From assembly GCA_964516635.1 (NCBI GenBank), contig CAZEZY010000126.1:1-6902 (forward strand): a DNA stretch of 6,902 nucleotides, in the 5' to 3' direction. Positions 5,920-6,902 of this stretch are shown piece by piece. Within the stretch, counting starts at the first letter, position 1. Every line of letters begins with the position of its first letter. The DNA is from CAZEZY01 sp964516635 (lineage in GTDB: Bacteria > Pseudomonadota > Gammaproteobacteria > Burkholderiales > Burkholderiaceae_C). The position numbers and the translations under genes were made by a program. The notes beneath the pieces are model-generated. The model did not search any database, had not been told where the DNA came from, and saw nothing but the letters and a program-made list of their open reading frames with translations.

Positions 5920-6866
5920 GCTTGACTTTCCAGACTTTGTTGAATTTCGAGGGGGCTCAACAGACGCCCCGGTATGAGTTCGCCGGCCTTGATGTGGGCC
6001 GTGCCCAGCAAGGCGGCAGGCTGGTCGCCCCAGACGGCCACGTGCTCGGCATCGGGCCAGTTGCCACGGCGGCGCAGGCCGGTGAGGAATCGAACGGCAT
6101 TGTCGCTGTCGAGCGTGACACGCGAATGTCCGGCCAGCAGGCTTTCGACCGGCAACAGGAGGGTGCGCCGGAAACCCTCAGGGGTGGCTTCCATCTGCTC
6201 CAGCGTCACGCATTGCCCCAGCGTGAATCCACCGGTGGCCACACGACGCAACGACGACAGATAGGCGCCGCACCCCAGGGCTTCGCCGATGTCTGAACCC
6301 AGGGTGCGGACATACGTCCCTTTGCTGCAATGAACCCGCAGACGCAGCGTCGGTTCAGCCGAGGTGAGGTCCATGTCGAGCAGTTCAAGCTCGTGAATCA
6401 CGACCGGGCGAGGCTGCCGCTCCACCGTCTGTCCTGCACGCGCATACTCATACAGCGCTTTGCCGTCCTTCTTGAGTGCGCTGTGCATGGGTGGCAACTG
6501 CTCGATGGGGCCCGTGAATCGGTCGAGCACCTCCACCACCTGACCCACGGTGCAGCGAACGGGACGGCTCTGCATCACCTCGCCTTCGGCATCGCCGGTG
6601 GTGGTGGTGAGACCCAGGCGCAGCTTGGTTTCATAGATCTTGTCGGCGTCCAGGTGCAGCTGGCTGAACTTGGTGGCGGCCCCGAAGCACAGCGGCAGCA
6701 CCCCGGTCGCCAGCGGGTCCAGCGTGCCGGTGTGGCCAGCTTTTTCGGCGCGCAGCAACCACTTGGCCTTCTGCAAGGCCTGGTTGCTGGACAAGTCCAG
6801 CGGTTTGTCGAGCAACAACACCCCATGCACAGGGCGCCGCTGCACCCGGGTGCGTGGCGCGTTCAT
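5916..6866 (-). CDS. truB: tRNA pseudouridine(55) synthase TruB
   Basis: 316 residues, normal for TruB. The enzyme isomerises U55 in the T-loop of tRNAs to pseudouridine and has tRNA chaperone activity. The catalytic motif GHTGTLDPLATG (44-55) holds the nucleophile D50. Other family blocks are HGVLLLDKP (14-22), PPMHSALKKDGKALYEYAR (125-143), SKGTYVRTLGSDIG (181-194) and SLRR (205-208). A TruB C-terminal region begins near LLPVESLL (237-244), followed by a PUA-like tail to 316. The ATG at 6866 lies 3 nt after the stop of the upstream frame, with no obvious Shine-Dalgarno, so translation is likely coupled to that gene. Its own stop overlaps typA by 4 nt. Confidence 0.97.
   Translation of the reverse strand: MNAPRTRVQRRPVHGVLLLDKPLDLSSNQALQKAKWLLRAEKAGHTGTLDPLATGVLPLCFGAATKFSQLHLDADKIYETKLRLGLTTTTGDAEGEVMQSRPVRCTVGQVVEVLDRFTGPIEQLPPMHSALKKDGKALYEYARAGQTVERQPRPVVIHELELLDMDLTSAEPTLRLRVHCSKGTYVRTLGSDIGEALGCGAYLSSLRRVATGGFTLGQCVTLEQMEATPEGFRRTLLLPVESLLAGHSRVTLDSDNAVRFLTGLRRRGNWPDAEHVAVWGDQPAALLGTAHIKAGELIPGRLLSPLEIQQSLESQA
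5926..5931 (-). promoter_or_regulatory. Shine-Dalgarno of typA inside truB
   Basis: On the minus strand GGAAAG lies 6 nt before the typA ATG (5919-5917), within the last codons of truB. It is the clearest ribosome-binding site in this operon and suggests typA can be initiated independently as well as by coupling. Confidence 0.6.
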
Positions 6867-6869
6867 GCT

Positions 6870-6902
6870 TCAGTCGTCTTTGGAGCGAGAGGCCACTGCC
6901 TT
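6870..6902 (-). CDS. rbfA: C-terminal end of the gene upstream of truB, probably ribosome-binding factor A
   Basis: Read leftward from the right edge there is an open frame of ten codons encoding KAVASRSKDD and a TGA at 6872-6870, 3 nt before the truB ATG. A charged, low-complexity tail is compatible with RbfA C-termini, and rbfA directly precedes truB in most proteobacteria (infB-rbfA-truB). RbfA is a cold-shock 30S maturation factor. The name is inferred from gene order, since these ten residues are not diagnostic. Confidence 0.5.
   Translation of the reverse strand, partial: KAVASRSKDD

Noticed and set aside
4063..5925. A 620-codon open frame on the plus strand, covering nearly the whole of typA
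   Set aside because: It is in exact codon register with typA, so its stops would correspond to TTA, CTA and TCA codons in typA, which are rare in GC-rich genomes and absent here. The protein is His/Val/Asp-rich with no recognisable domain and no ribosome-binding site, while typA has every GTPase motif.

Overview
The window looks like a piece of core chromosome from a GC-rich betaproteobacterium, most likely Burkholderiales and probably Comamonadaceae. The basis is the GC-rich codon use, the guaB N-terminus, and the order smpB / ratA-rnfH / DUF4124 / guaB beside rbfA-truB-typA. The genus cannot be fixed from the sequence alone. I see no mobile element, tRNA, rRNA, CRISPR array or sign of horizontal transfer, and no gene-free stretch longer than about 75 bases.

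Layout, left to right. (1) The first codons of guaB (IMP dehydrogenase) run off the left edge on the minus strand. (2) A short intergenic region carries back-to-back promoters for guaB and for a plus-strand gene encoding a small exported DUF4124 protein. (3) Convergent to it lies a minus-strand pair, ratA-rnfH (the ratA/ratB pair of E. coli), whose reading frames overlap by 4 nt. (4) smpB, the tmRNA partner protein, is divergent from ratA. The roughly 56-base gap holds two TACAAT boxes in exact inverted orientation. (5) Convergent to smpB is a long minus-strand operon, read right to left: end of a probable rbfA, truB, typA (bipA), an EamA/DMT-family permease, and a 3-hydroxyisobutyryl-CoA hydrolase-like crotonase. 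Every junction from truB onward is a 4-nt ATGA overlap.

Functionally the window is dominated by translation. RbfA (30S maturation), TruB (tRNA psi55), TypA (ribosome-associated GTPase), SmpB (ribosome rescue) and RatA (reported in E. coli to act on 50S subunits) are all ribosome or tRNA related. Two metabolic or transport genes (permease and acyl-CoA hydrolase) are attached to the end of the translation operon and probably share its transcript and translational coupling.

I found no convincing previously undescribed system. The points most worth a second look are the run of ATGA junctions, the face-to-face promoter boxes between ratA and smpB, the weak ribosome-binding site of smpB, the altered C-terminal tail of SmpB, and the unexplained permease/hydrolase pair in a translation operon.
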